Shown here: one piece after another, positions 8,301-19,000 of the stretch
Layout of the letters: every line of letters begins with the position of its first letter
Position numbering within the stretch: the first letter of the stretch is position 1
From: Leptospira mtsangambouensis
GTDB lineage: Bacteria > Spirochaetota > Leptospiria > Leptospirales > Leptospiraceae
Direction of reading: 5' to 3'
Length of the DNA: 64,000 nucleotides
Assembly: GCF_004770475.1 (NCBI RefSeq)
Contig: NZ_RQHK01000015.1
Location: forward strand, 1 to 64,000
Made by a program: the position numbers and the translations under genes
Notes under the pieces: model-generated
Seen by the model: the letters and a program-made list of their open reading frames with translations, nothing else
Database searches by the model: none
Told to the model about the DNA's origin: nothing

Positions 8301-9536
8301 GTGAAGTATCTGTTTTATTTGGGATTCGTTACTTATATCTTTTTGGTTTCGAATTGCTCAAAGGTAGATTCTAGAATCATTCAAGAAACATCTGAATTTG
8401 AGGTCGTGGAACCTCCTTCGGATTTTTTTCTTTCTTCGCTTTGTCCTTCTGGATGGAAAACCGAGAAAGGTTCCTGTGTTATAAATTATCAGTATATAAA
8501 TTCCTTAGAAAAAAACGGTGGCTTAGGGCAATCTCTCCCCAATGTCAAACTAGATCCGAAGGTGATTGATTTAGGAAGGTACTTGTTTTTTGATCCTATC
8601 CTGTCTGGCGATAAACAGTTGTCATGTGCTCATTGCCATCACCCAGCCTATAGTTTATCGGATGGTAGAAAACAAAGTATTGGAAAAGATGGAACTGGGT
8701 ATGGGCCGGAACGCAAAAATGGAGTGGTGTTAAAAAGGTCAGCACCAAGTTTGTGGAATGTTCTTTATATGAAACATTTGTTTTGGGAAGGGAGAGCCGC
8801 AAATTTGGAAGACCAAGCGGATGGCCCACTCTATTCTCCTGATGAAATGGGTAGTTCTCCTGCGATCATCGAATCACGATTAAATGAAAATCCTTTTTAT
8901 CAAAAAATGTTTCGCCTAGCTTATGGCCAGAAAGGAACAAAAATTTCTGCAGAGCTAGTGGTTGATGCAATTTCTTCTTTTGAAAGATCACTTGTTTCAT
9001 TTAGCAGTAGGTTTGATAAATGGTCGACTGGTGATAAAGAGGCACTTAGCGATGAAGAATTGTTAGGTTATAATGTATTTCGTTCTTTTGTTGCCAGATG
9101 TGCGGAATGCCATCCTCCACCAATGTTTACAAATAATGTTTTTGCTACCATTGGCGTTTTGGATTCGGGGGTCAGGGATTATGGTCGAGAAACCATAACC
9201 GGTCAAGATTTGCTTCGTGGTTCTTTTCGTGTTCCTAGTTTGAGGAATATAGCAAAAACAGCACCTTATATGCATGCTGGAAATTTGGAAACCCTTGAAG
9301 AAGTTGTAAATTTTTATAACGAAGGTGGTGGTAGGGGGAATGGTGCACCCAGCGACCTTCGAATTCATTGGCATGTTAGAAAAATGGGCCTTAGTCAAAA
9401 TGAAATTACTTCTCTCATTTCTTTTCTAAAGGCATTGACTGATGAATCGAGTATGCCAAAATTTCCAAAGTCCGTACCATCAGGTTTACCAGTAGCACTT
9501 GAATTAGAATCATATCATCGGAGTTCCAAAAAGTAA
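8301..9536 (+). CDS. Di-haem cytochrome c peroxidase family lipoprotein
   Basis: 411 residues. The GTG start gives a signal peptide with a lipobox (VSNC, C19). Two c-type haem sites are visible: C109-x-x-C112-H113 (CAHCH) and C267-x-x-C270-H271 (CAECH). Family motifs include LGRYLFFDPILSG, FWEGRAANLEDQA, and SFRVPSLRNIAKTAPYMHAG towards the end, where an axial ligand is expected. CcpA/MauG proteins reduce hydrogen peroxide or carry out oxidative modification in the periplasm; the substrate here is unknown. The stop overlaps the next ATG (TAATG), so it is translationally coupled to the beta-helix/cytochrome gene. First gene of a three-gene operon. Confidence 0.85.
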   Translation: MKYLFYLGFVTYIFLVSNCSKVDSRIIQETSEFEVVEPPSDFFLSSLCPSGWKTEKGSCVINYQYINSLEKNGGLGQSLPNVKLDPKVIDLGRYLFFDPILSGDKQLSCAHCHHPAYSLSDGRKQSIGKDGTGYGPERKNGVVLKRSAPSLWNVLYMKHLFWEGRAANLEDQADGPLYSPDEMGSSPAIIESRLNENPFYQKMFRLAYGQKGTKISAELVVDAISSFERSLVSFSSRFDKWSTGDKEALSDEELLGYNVFRSFVARCAECHPPPMFTNNVFATIGVLDSGVRDYGRETITGQDLLRGSFRVPSLRNIAKTAPYMHAGNLETLEEVVNFYNEGGGRGNGAPSDLRIHWHVRKMGLSQNEITSLISFLKALTDESSMPKFPKSVPSGLPVALELESYHRSSKK

Positions 9537-11056
9537 TGATTTTTAAAAAACTTTTCCAGTCTATTCGTTCTTTTCAAAATCGAAAAACCCATTTTCACCT
9601 ATGGTTTGTTATCTTTCTAACTTTTGTCTTCACGTCCCAAGTTTTTTCACGCACAGTGGAAGTTCGTGAAGGGGAGTCGATTCAGAAGGCAATTGACTCG
9701 TTAGAAAAGGGAGATACCGTAAAAGTGTTTCCTGGAATCTATCACGAGTTTTTGTTCGTGGACAAAACTCATTTTACTCTATCGGGCGTGATTGTCAATG
9801 GCAAGTGGCCAGTGTTAGATGGAGAGGCAAAACTGAATGATGGTGTGATTGGGTCTGGTGCTAATTTTCTAATCGAAAATTTTCATATCAAAAACTATAA
9901 AGCAAATGGAGTGATGACCCAGGGTGCAGGTAATATCATTATGCGTAAACTCATTGTGGAAAATACAGGAATTTACGGAATTTATCCAACAATGGGAACT
10001 AACGTAGTCGTTGAAGATACAGTTAGTTTGGGAATTGCTGATGCGGCAATTTACATAGGGATGTGCCACAATGTCGATGTTAGACGAAATGAAGTATATG
10101 GTAGTGTTATTGGGATTGAAATCGAAAATTCAACAAATGTTCTAATTGAAGGGAATACTGTGTATGATAATTCGGCGGGAATCGTTGCTTTTGCTTTGCC
10201 AGGTCTTCCTTTAAAAAAAGTTGAGAATGTAATCATTCGGAAGAACTTTATATTTGATAATAATCATAGAAATTTTGCTGAACCGGGTGCTCTTGTTGCA
10301 GGTGTTCCTCCTGGGATAGGAATTGGTGTTATGGCTGGTGACGAAGTTACCATTGAAGGCAATATCATTCGTAGAAATAGTTTCGCCGGAATTGGAATTG
10401 GAGATAATAATTTACTTCCAAATTCAAAATCACCTGATCCAGATGTAGAACCAAATCCTGACCGCAACAAAGTCCTTGAAAACGTTTTTATTGATAATGG
10501 ATCTCGGAAGTGGAACGATTTTATCTCTTGGATATTTTATGTGATACGAGTTGTATTTTCTGGTAATCCGATCCCTGAATCTCCTAACGGTGGGAAGGTG
10601 GGGATTTTCCCAGAAGGATACGATATTGTTGCTTCCGGGAAAGGAAAGGACAATTGTTTGTCCTCTCCTGATTCAGTAACAAAAATCGGAACTAGCGAAT
10701 ACGGGATTTGTTCACCAAAAGAATCCACTGAGCAAATCAAAACAATGATAGGTGACCCTAAGTTGGGAGAAGCTAAATCGGATGCTAGGGAGCTAGGGAA
10801 ACAGGTGTTTGGTGCCGTGTGTTCTGGTTGTCACTCTATGACTCTTCGAACAGTAGGCCCTCCGATTAAGGAAATACAAGATAAATATAAAAAAGATGTA
10901 TATGGCGTTGTTTCCTTTGCTTCTATGCCCAAAAAAGTTAGAGAAGGTTTTATTGAAATGCCTTCTCAAAAATATTTAGGAAACGAAAAGTTAACGGCAG
11001 TTGCTAATTATATTTTGAACTTGAAAGATGAAGGGTCCAAAGGGGTGGTAAAATAA
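9536..11056 (+). CDS. Exported parallel beta-helix protein with C-terminal cytochrome c domain
   Basis: 506 residues. A signal peptide follows a basic start (hydrophobic about 21-38, cleavage near FSR). Residues 42-320 are a right-handed parallel beta-helix of the carbohydrate-binding/NosD (CASH) type, beginning VREGESIQKAIDSLEKGD and continuing with NVLIEGNTVYDNSAG-like turns. Residues 415-500 form a class I cytochrome c domain with C429-x-x-C432-H433 (CSGCH) and a possible axial methionine in FIEMPSQKYL (M474). Coupling of a haem to a beta-helix suggests redox chemistry on a bound polymer or partner (inference). The start overlaps the peroxidase stop, and the next gene begins 1 base after its stop. 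Confidence 0.8.
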   Translation: MIFKKLFQSIRSFQNRKTHFHLWFVIFLTFVFTSQVFSRTVEVREGESIQKAIDSLEKGDTVKVFPGIYHEFLFVDKTHFTLSGVIVNGKWPVLDGEAKLNDGVIGSGANFLIENFHIKNYKANGVMTQGAGNIIMRKLIVENTGIYGIYPTMGTNVVVEDTVSLGIADAAIYIGMCHNVDVRRNEVYGSVIGIEIENSTNVLIEGNTVYDNSAGIVAFALPGLPLKKVENVIIRKNFIFDNNHRNFAEPGALVAGVPPGIGIGVMAGDEVTIEGNIIRRNSFAGIGIGDNNLLPNSKSPDPDVEPNPDRNKVLENVFIDNGSRKWNDFISWIFYVIRVVFSGNPIPESPNGGKVGIFPEGYDIVASGKGKDNCLSSPDSVTKIGTSEYGICSPKESTEQIKTMIGDPKLGEAKSDARELGKQVFGAVCSGCHSMTLRTVGPPIKEIQDKYKKDVYGVVSFASMPKKVREGFIEMPSQKYLGNEKLTAVANYILNLKDEGSKGVVK

Positions 11057-11057
11057 T

Positions 11058-12338
11058 ATGAATGCAGAAAAAAACCTTCTTCAGATGAATCCGTTTCGTG
11101 GTGGGTTGATATCGATCATTCGTTTGTTCACACCACCCATATTAGCCTTTCTTCTAATCGTATTGGTTCGCTATGTTTCTGGTGATGTTTCTTGGAAACG
11201 CAATCTTTTGGCGGTTTCGTTTCTTTGTTATTATGTTGCCGTTTCAGTTTTGGGAACCTTACGTGCTGCCTCAGCAGTAGAGGATATCCTGGGAGAAGAA
11301 GACGTTGTGGAAGATAAAACGTCAAGAATGAGACGTGCCAGACATTCTGTTCGGGTTTTCTTTTCTCTTTGGTTTGTGGGTGGAGTAGCGATCCTTGCTG
11401 GATTGTATGTAGGGATGAATAAAAGTCGCTGGGATATGCCCATTCCACTTCCTTCGTTACAAATATTAAGTTCGATTGTTTGGGCGATTCTTTCTTCGTT
11501 ATTATTACAACTAATGAGTTTTCATCGGGGCATTGTGCTTACAAAAGGTGGATCAACAAAAGGATATATTGCGCAAAGTATTTCGATTTATGGATTTCTC
11601 ATTGCTCTGTTCCCAATTTATTTTCTGTTATATGCAGGGAATGGTAAAATTTTAAATATCCCGTATCTTGTGGCCTTCACGTTACCTACCAATATATTAT
11701 TAGTTTATTTGATTATTAAAAAATATAAGTCTGTCTTAGGTATTCTTGGAGAAAATTCGGAATTATTTTTTCATCCTGACATTAAATTTGCCGCAAAAAA
11801 AGCCTTTGGAGTGTTTTTCATACTCTTTCTTCTTATCAGTTTATTCTTTTTGGATTATTCGCGAAGAAGGAAATTACTCTGGATTTATTCCGCTAAAGAA
11901 AACCATATTTTTCTATTTCAGGTTTTGCATTTAACTGGCGTTAGTGTTAATGAAGTGGATGAACATAAATACACACCACTTTTTTGGGCGATCCAAGGTG
12001 GGTCACTTCCATTTGTGAAGTCGATCATTGAAGATGGAGCAAATTTGGAAGCAACCAATGAGTTTGGTCAAACTCCATTGATTCTTGCTGTATTACTTCA
12101 AAATGAACCCATTGTGAAGGAATTGGTTTCTTTGGGATCTGACCCTAACATGGCCGATACACTGGAGGGACAAACTCCTTTGATTTTAGCAGCCCGGGAT
12201 GGGAATTTTGAAATCGCATCATTTCTTTTAGATAAAAAAGCAAATCCATCGCTTAAAAATAAAAAAGGTAAATCAGCATTGGACTTAGCTTTAGAAAACG
12301 GACATCTTAAGATCGTCGATTTACTTAAAAGCCGATAA
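11058..12338 (+). CDS. Multi-pass membrane protein with C-terminal ankyrin repeats
   Basis: 426 residues. Residues 1-280 contain about seven hydrophobic segments in transporter- or sensor-like spacing with no recognised family. Residues 305-426 are three to four ankyrin repeats (YTPLFWAIQGGSLPFVKSII, GQTPLILAVLLQNEPIVKEL, GQTPLILAARDGNFEIASFL, GKSALDLALENGHLKIVDLL). Bacterial ankyrin proteins often sit beside catalase or peroxidase genes. Here it is third in an operon with a di-haem peroxidase and a beta-helix cytochrome, so it may anchor or export-assist that pair (inference). A terminator follows at 12474. Confidence 0.75.
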   Translation: MNAEKNLLQMNPFRGGLISIIRLFTPPILAFLLIVLVRYVSGDVSWKRNLLAVSFLCYYVAVSVLGTLRAASAVEDILGEEDVVEDKTSRMRRARHSVRVFFSLWFVGGVAILAGLYVGMNKSRWDMPIPLPSLQILSSIVWAILSSLLLQLMSFHRGIVLTKGGSTKGYIAQSISIYGFLIALFPIYFLLYAGNGKILNIPYLVAFTLPTNILLVYLIIKKYKSVLGILGENSELFFHPDIKFAAKKAFGVFFILFLLISLFFLDYSRRRKLLWIYSAKENHIFLFQVLHLTGVSVNEVDEHKYTPLFWAIQGGSLPFVKSIIEDGANLEATNEFGQTPLILAVLLQNEPIVKELVSLGSDPNMADTLEGQTPLILAARDGNFEIASFLLDKKANPSLKNKKGKSALDLALENGHLKIVDLLKSR

Positions 12339-12473
12339 ACAAATCGAATCGATCTGAAATTATTTTAATTTCTTTTCGAAAAAATCGGAAATATCAAGTT
12401 GAGTATATTTGAAAACTAACACTAGTATGGTTTTCAATTTCGATAAGATAGGATCATATTGAGCTTTTGAGAT

Positions 12474-12501
12474 AGGAGTTTAGTTTCAGAACTCCTTTTT
12501 T
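12474..12501 (+). terminator. Terminator of the peroxidase operon
   Basis: AGGAGTT (12474-12480) pairs with AACTCCT (12490-12496) and runs into six T. It lies 136 bp after the ankyrin gene; the sequence in between shows nothing else. Confidence 0.75.
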
Positions 12502-12551
12502 CACTTGGATATGGGCCACCTAACAATTGAAAGAAACTAAAAAGATAGAAT

Positions 12552-13353
12552 TTATTCCCTTGCAATTTGATTCAGTATTTCACATAATTCTTCTGGTTTG
12601 CTAAAAAAAGGAGAATGGCTGGAATCAATTTGAAAAACCCGATCACAGGGAGAATCTTTTTGCATCTTCCTTTGGAGAAACAGTGTAACAGCTTTGTCTT
12701 ACAAACATTCAATGTATATCTTCGGAATTTTACCAAAACGTTCTTCAGTTAATTTCAATTTTTCAAATCCCCCTAAGTTTGGTTCTGGTGTGAGTAAAAC
12801 ATTGGCTAACTCAGTGATCTCGAGGGGGCAATCATGATAGAGTGCTTCCTGAAAGATATGTTGGCTCAAACGATGGGTTCTGTATTTTTTCGGTAAAAAA
12901 AGATCTATCAATGTTTTTTTATAACCAGTATAATCTTTAATCAATCGACTGGCTAGTTTTAAGGAAATTTTTGGAACTGTGTTTTGTATCACTAAAGACT
13001 TCCGATCAAGGAGAGCATATTCCATCATTGACCTTCCGTTTGGAATTAAATAGGATGCGAGGTAAATTAATTTCTCAATTTTTTCCGGGATTTTTTCAGC
13101 AACTCTTGAAATGACAATTCCGTTTCGGCTGTGGGCAAGTAAAATCACTTTGCCTTCGACAGCTTGGATCACCTCTAGTGTTTTTGTTCACATAGTCATT
13201 AAGTGTTGTTGAATGTATTTTCTTTCTGTCTAGTCCATGCCCAGGCATATCAATGCTTATCGCTTGGTGTCCAAGTTGTTGTAATAACGGAACTATTTTA
13301 TGCCAATTCCAAGCACCGTGGTAAGAACCATGTAGTAAAATAAATGTTTTCAT
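12552..13353 (-). pseudogene. Alpha/beta hydrolase gene with a frameshift and a nonsense codon
   Basis: Reads as one alpha/beta hydrolase of about 266 residues with two lesions. The N-terminal part (MKTFILLHGSYHGAWNWHK, MPGHG) is in one frame to about 13185. There a run of five A, where four would keep the frame (VNKTLEVIQAVEGKV), shifts it. The second frame carries the nucleophile elbow region (VILLAHSRNG, with S replaced in context) and runs to an in-frame TAA at 12699-12701 after KIYIECL. Beyond that stop the same frame continues DKAVTLFLQRKMQKDS to DSSHSPFFSKPEEL, where the catalytic His is expected, ending at 12552. Two independent lesions favour a true pseudogene over a sequencing error. 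Confidence 0.8.
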
Positions 13354-13482
13354 CTCATCTCCAAAAATGGAATGAGAATAGTTTAGATTGAATTCAATGA
13401 TTCCAAAACCCGATTCTTGCTATTTCTTAAAAAAAGTCTCGCATAGGTTAGGAAACTTACGTTTTATGAACCTGGTTGGTAT

Positions 13483-14292
13483 ATGAAACGTATCAAATTA
13501 TTTTTATTTAGTTTGTTTGTCCTAACAAGTGCTGTCTTTTCAGAAAAACGGGAAATAAAATCCAATCATCCCAATGAAGATACAGAAATTACAGTGGCAG
13601 TTGCTGCGAATTTTAAAAATCCAATGGAAGAAATTCGGGCCTCATTTTTAAAACAAAACCCAAAATATAAGGTCACAATCATTTGGGGTGCTTCAGGCCA
13701 ACTCACAAGTCAAATTCGAAGTGGTGCACCCGTCGATTTATTTTTATCTGCTGATATGGATTTTCCAGAAGCATTGTATAAAGAAGGTTTTAGCAAAAAC
13801 CAACCCAAAGTTTATGCCATTGGAAAATTGATACTCATGTCACAAATGGGAAAAAATAAATCGAATTCGATTCAAGAACTTTTGGTTAATGAGAATACTA
13901 AGTATATAGCAATCGCTAATCCAAAAACTGCACCATATGGTAGGGCAGCGATTGAATCGCTAGAATATTTTGGAATTTATGAAAAGGTAAAGGATAAACT
14001 TGTGTTTGGTGAAAGTATCACCCAAGTAAACCAATTTATATCCACAGGATCTGCCGATTTTGGTTTTACATCACTTTCGACTGCTCTTTCTAAAGAGAAT
14101 ACAAACCAATTTTGGTTAAATGTAGATCCTTTATCTTACACACCGATCCACCAAGGTGTAATCATCATAGAAATAAATAAAAACCGATCAAAGGAAGAAA
14201 TCAAATTATCCCACAAATTTTTCGAATACTTATTTTCTAAAGAAGTTCATCGTATACTCTCTGTATATGGATACACTGCACCTCCATTATGA
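13483..14292 (+). CDS. modA: Molybdate ABC transporter substrate-binding protein
   Basis: 269 residues. Signal peptide MKRIKLFLFSLFVLTSAVFS, then a mature periplasmic binding protein. Family hallmarks are ITVAVAANFKNPMEEI at the N-lobe, IIWGASGQLTSQI (oxyanion-binding serine region), GAPVDLFLSAD, and NPKTAPYGRAAIESL. It binds molybdate (or tungstate) and delivers it to ModB. The gene leads a compact modABC set; modB begins 51 bp downstream. No ModE-type regulator lies nearby. Confidence 0.92.
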   Translation: MKRIKLFLFSLFVLTSAVFSEKREIKSNHPNEDTEITVAVAANFKNPMEEIRASFLKQNPKYKVTIIWGASGQLTSQIRSGAPVDLFLSADMDFPEALYKEGFSKNQPKVYAIGKLILMSQMGKNKSNSIQELLVNENTKYIAIANPKTAPYGRAAIESLEYFGIYEKVKDKLVFGESITQVNQFISTGSADFGFTSLSTALSKENTNQFWLNVDPLSYTPIHQGVIIIEINKNRSKEEIKLSHKFFEYLFSKEVHRILSVYGYTAPPL

Positions 14293-14343
14293 TTGTAGTA
14301 GTTGTATTATTTTGCAAAAAGAATCTTATATTTCGAGAAAAAG

Positions 14344-15027
14344 ATGATTTTAGATTTTGATCCTCTTTGGTTGACATTAAAATTGGCTCTACTCACAACC
14401 TTCGTTTTGAGTATCATCACTATACCCATTGCTTACTGGTTTACGTTTTCTACATTTCGTTTTCGTTTTGTTTTCGAAACAATATTGAATTTACCTCTTG
14501 TTTTGCCACCAACTGTCCTTGGTTTTTATCTTCTCATTTTATTTAGTCCGAATCATTGGTTAGGCAGATGGATTGAGGATGTATTTCGTTTTCGAATGGC
14601 CTTTAGTTTTTTGGGAATTTTGGTTGGATCCGTTTTATTTAGTTTACCATTTATGTTACAAGCGTTCCAAGTTGGATTTTCATCGGTTTCTCGAATTTAT
14701 ATAGAAACTGCGATGGTTTTGGGAAAATCAAAGTGGACTATTTTGTTTAAGGTAATTCTTCCTAATTGTAAACCCGCAATCCTTGTGGGTATGATCTTAA
14801 CATTTGCCCACACCATTGGCGAATTTGGTGTGGTTCTTCTCATTGGTGGAAGTATTCCAGGTAAAACAAAAGTAGCATCCATTGCAATCTTTGAAGAAGT
14901 AGAGGCAATGAATTATCAATCTGCTCATATCTATTCTGCAATTTTGGTAGCAATATCAATGTTTGTTCTATTGGTAATTTTTCGATATAAGAGAAGTTTA
15001 ACAATGGCGTTGGCTTCAAAAAAATAA
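14344..15027 (+). CDS. modB: Molybdate ABC transporter permease
   Basis: 227 residues from the ATG at 14344, which has GAGAAA just upstream; a longer TTG-initiated form from 14302 is less likely. Five hydrophobic segments fit the ModB/CysT permease fold, with the EAA cytoplasmic loop (ETAMVLGKSKWTILFKVILP) that docks on the ATPase, and the ModB-typical LPPTVLGFYLL and HTIGEFGVVLLIGGSIPG. It forms the inner-membrane channel for molybdate. modC starts 15 bp after its stop. Confidence 0.92.
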   Translation: MILDFDPLWLTLKLALLTTFVLSIITIPIAYWFTFSTFRFRFVFETILNLPLVLPPTVLGFYLLILFSPNHWLGRWIEDVFRFRMAFSFLGILVGSVLFSLPFMLQAFQVGFSSVSRIYIETAMVLGKSKWTILFKVILPNCKPAILVGMILTFAHTIGEFGVVLLIGGSIPGKTKVASIAIFEEVEAMNYQSAHIYSAILVAISMFVLLVIFRYKRSLTMALASKK

Positions 15028-15042
15028 TGCTTCGAGTTTAGA

Positions 15043-15891
15043 ATGATCAAAGTAAATATCCAAAAGAAGTTTTCTTCAAGAGATCAGAAAACGATTGAAC
15101 TTAAGTTTCAATGTGAGATTCCATTACACCAATCAAACTCTTTTTTTGGTCCTTCCGGTGCAGGTAAAACCACGTTTCTAAAAATGTTAACTGGATTAGT
15201 GAAGCCAGATCTAGGCTCTATTGTTGTCGATGGACAGGTTTGGTTTGATTCTGAAAAAAATATAAACTTACCAATTGTTTCTAGGTCAATTGGATATCTA
15301 TTTCAAGAATCTTCCTTATTTCCTAATATGAATGTTCGGGAAAATTTGGAATTTGCGTTTCAAAAGGGAAAAGAAGATAAGAATTTCTTACAGAGCTTAA
15401 TGACAACTGCCGAAATAGATAATCTTCTAAATCACAAAGTGGAAGGACTGTCAGGTGGTCAAAAACAGAGAGTAGCACTTGTCAGGTCGCTTATCCAGAA
15501 ACCTAAATTCCTTTTTTTAGATGAACCCTTTTCTTCTTTAGACCAAAGGATTCGAACCCAACTTGTTTCACTTGTTGAATCTTTACAAAAGCAATATCAA
15601 ATGACAGCCATCCTGATTAGTCATGAAATTCCAGAGGTCATCAAACTTACTAAAAAAGTTTATATGTTATCCAATGGGGAAATTGTTTCTAGTGGTGATC
15701 CTATCGATATTTTCCGTCAAAAACAAAGCGACTTATTGGAAGCGGAAGTGATTGGCAGGACATCGAAAGATGAAGTGGCAATTTGGTATCCCAATCCTTT
15801 TGTTGTTTTAAAAAGAAATAAGAAAGATCCTATATTGAAGATCAATGAATTTTGCCTTACACAAATAAAAATCAAAAATGATGGTGAATGA
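15043..15891 (+). CDS. modC: Molybdate ABC transporter ATP-binding protein
   Basis: 282 residues. Walker A GPSGAGKTT near residue 38, signature LSGGQKQRVALVRSL, Walker B FLFLDEPFSSLD and the switch His in ILISHE are all present, so the ATPase should be active. The C-terminal region after the nucleotide-binding domain is only about 60 residues, shorter than the full MOBE (molybdate-binding) tail of E. coli ModC, so feedback binding of molybdate may be reduced (inference). Last gene of modABC. Confidence 0.9.
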   Translation: MIKVNIQKKFSSRDQKTIELKFQCEIPLHQSNSFFGPSGAGKTTFLKMLTGLVKPDLGSIVVDGQVWFDSEKNINLPIVSRSIGYLFQESSLFPNMNVRENLEFAFQKGKEDKNFLQSLMTTAEIDNLLNHKVEGLSGGQKQRVALVRSLIQKPKFLFLDEPFSSLDQRIRTQLVSLVESLQKQYQMTAILISHEIPEVIKLTKKVYMLSNGEIVSSGDPIDIFRQKQSDLLEAEVIGRTSKDEVAIWYPNPFVVLKRNKKDPILKINEFCLTQIKIKNDGE

Positions 15892-15949
15892 ATTTTATTT
15901 CTTCAAAATCAATTCGAATTCATATAAAACTCAAGTAACTCATTTCAAA

Positions 15950-15967
15950 ACCCCCTGAACAGGGGGT
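15950..15967. terminator. Hairpin after modC
   Basis: ACCCCCT (15950-15956) and AGGGGGT (15961-15967) form a strong GC stem around GAAC, 58 bp after the modC stop. There is no T tract after it, so it may be a weak terminator or an mRNA 3' stabiliser. Confidence 0.5.
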
Positions 15968-16080
15968 ATAATAAACTAAAATATTTATTTCCAAACTTAT
16001 GAATTGAAACAAAGTCATCAGAATTCTTTGCAATCGTTATCTATTTTCGAAGAGCAATAGTAATTTAAACTGAGGATTTC

Positions 16081-19000
16081 ATGATTCCAATTCCTGAACT
16101 TTCGACAAATCCCTCTACAATCGAATATTTTTGGTACAAACTTCCATGGGCGATACCGAACTTTTTTACGACCTTTGTCGGATTGACACTCACTTCACTT
16201 GGGATACTTGCCCTCAAAAGATCCGAGAATCGCAAACTTTTGTTCAGTTTCATTTGTTTTTCCTTTTCGTTTGCTTCACTTGGTTTTGTTTTATCATTGC
16301 GTACGTTAATCCAAGACCAACCTACATTGTTATTTTGGAATCGCATTGGCTATTTTGGAGTAGTTTTATTATCTCCAGCTGCTGCCTTTCTAACATACTA
16401 TTTAACCAAACAATCGTATCGATATTTAATCATATCCGGTTTTTTGGCTATGTCGACTCTTGCGTTTGGATATTACGGACTTTTCACTCATTATGATTTT
16501 ACGGGTGGTTGGTTTATTTATTCTTTTGGCAAATATCCAATTGCGGAACTTCCTTTGAAAATTTGGGGGGTTGTTTTATTCATTAATTATATATTTGTTT
16601 ACACTCCTACCTCCATTCATTATTGGCGGAAGAATCGAGTAGACTTTGAATCAAAGAAGATTATGTTCTTAGGTCTTCATATATGTAGTTTTTTTTTGAT
16701 TACCAATTTATTAAGTTTAGTTGGATATCCAGTATTCCCGCTGAGTAGTTTTGCATTTCTTCCATTATCAATTCTTGGATATGGAATTTTTCGATCAGAT
16801 TTTTTAAATCTAAATGATTTGTTATTCAAACAAAGGGGATTGTTTTACTTTTTATCGGGATTTATCACAACGATTTTAATTATAATCGCATATTTAGTTT
16901 CTTTTTATCTTCATCCAAGTGAACAGATAACTGCATACAATCGACCTTATTTTTTGATTCCACTTCTCTCTAGCGTTGTGGTATTTGCTTTGGCCATTTA
17001 TATCGCAGGAAGTAATCCTGATATTAAATTGAATATGTTGGCTTCCATATCATTTTTTTTGGCCGGTGCTTTTACTATTGTAATGGTTACTTTTAAATTT
17101 GATTTGCCATTCATTGTTCATAGAAGGTTGGAACAATTTTTTTATACATTATTTGTATTTACTCCAGGGATCCATTTGCGTTTTTGTTATGCGTTATTCG
17201 GTCAAAAGTCTCCGAAACTGATACGACTATTAGATTTTGGATCTTTGCTTTTAGCTTTTCTCGTTTGGACTCCTTATTTTTTTGGAGGATTCTATGAATA
17301 CTCCTTCGGTCGGATGTCTGCAGGTAGTTTTGGACTCAATGCCTTTGGATTTCTTGGTATGATTGGAATGACATTTTTTTTAAAAGAATGGATTCAGATT
17401 TGGAAAGAAACACATAATCAAATGGCAAATCTCATTGTAATTTCTTTGTTTTTCGGAGACTTCCTTATTTTCCTCAATTTACCTGCTACAATGGGAATTC
17501 CTCTGTATTCATTTGGTGAATTACAATTTATCCCGGCACTTTTGATTTCTATTTTTATCATCAAACTGGGTGCCATACCTACTTCAGGACAAGCCACTTT
17601 GATTGGAAATCGAGTTTCGTTGATGATTCTATTTTTTGTCCCTGTTTCGATGTCCTTTTATGTTTTAAATTTAAATGACATTTTTCCTTTGGATGTTGCA
17701 GTTTATCATGCGTTATTTGTAGCATCTCCGATTGCCTTAGCTTTTTACCTTGTATCATTTGTATTTTTACGTTCTACCGCAGTAAAGTTAGATCAAACAA
17801 TGCTTGCACTGGCCAAAGAAAAAGTGAAAGCAGATAATGCGCTTATCCAATCAGAAGAAGCCAAAAAAGAAATTGAAGCCATCAATCACTTTACTAGTTT
17901 AATCAATTCTGAAACTGAATTGCCCAAAATTATAACTGCGATTGCAAAATACGTGAATCAAAAATATGGAATTTTGGGTGCTTGGTTATTTCTATTAGAT
18001 GAAAACCAAAAGGCAATTAAGAGTGTACACGCTGAGGCGTTTTTTGATGCCACTGATGAACAAAGAGCATTTGTCAATGATTTACGGATTCCTATGAATG
18101 AATCGGGAGGGGTGGCTTATTTAGTGTGGAAACGGAAAAAAAGTATGTTACTGCCTCAAATCAAACGATTTGAATTTGAAATTGATAAACAAATCAGCGA
18201 TGGAGTAAGAGCCACTTCCTTTTTGCATGTTCCTTTGGTCTTAAAAAATGAAACCATAGGAATTATCATGTTCTCTAATTTTCTAGGGCGGTTGGACTTA
18301 ACAAAGTCACAAGCCAGATCCATTGAGCATCTTTGTGCGCAAGTTGCAGGTGTCATTCAAAGGGTTCACCTTTTAAAACAAACGGAAAAACAAAAAAAAG
18401 ATATCCTGGCATTGAATGGGTTTATCAAAGATATCAATGAAAAAATGGATATACATCTGATCATGAAAAAAATTCATAATTATGTAAAAACAAATTTTGG
18501 GATTATGTATTATTCATTGTTAGTTGCTGATGGAGAAAAAAAATACCTGCGGTTTTTGGAGATGGAGGTGCCTGAATATGTTACGGAATTTCAGAAAAAA
18601 AGAATCTATGAAATGAGGTTACCTTTGAAGGGCGAAGCAGGGGGACACCAGATTGCCCTTCGTAAGAAAAAGCCGATTTATATCCCCAATGTATCGGAAA
18701 AAATGGAAAGATTACTCTCCGAAGAAGATAAATGGGTAATTAACGTTTGTAATATCACATCATTTCTTTTTATCCCAATGATTTTGAATGGAGAAGTAGT
18801 AGGACTACTCGATTTATCAAATTCAAACAAGGCAATGGAATTAACGGATGAAGATATTTCAAAACTCTCTATCTTAGGAGAACAATTGGCGGGTATTATA
18901 TATGGTTCTGCTTTATTTCAAGAATTGGAAATTTCTAGAAATATTGCCGAGGAAGAGAGACGGAAAAATGAAAAACTTTTGCTCAATATTTTGCCTGTTG

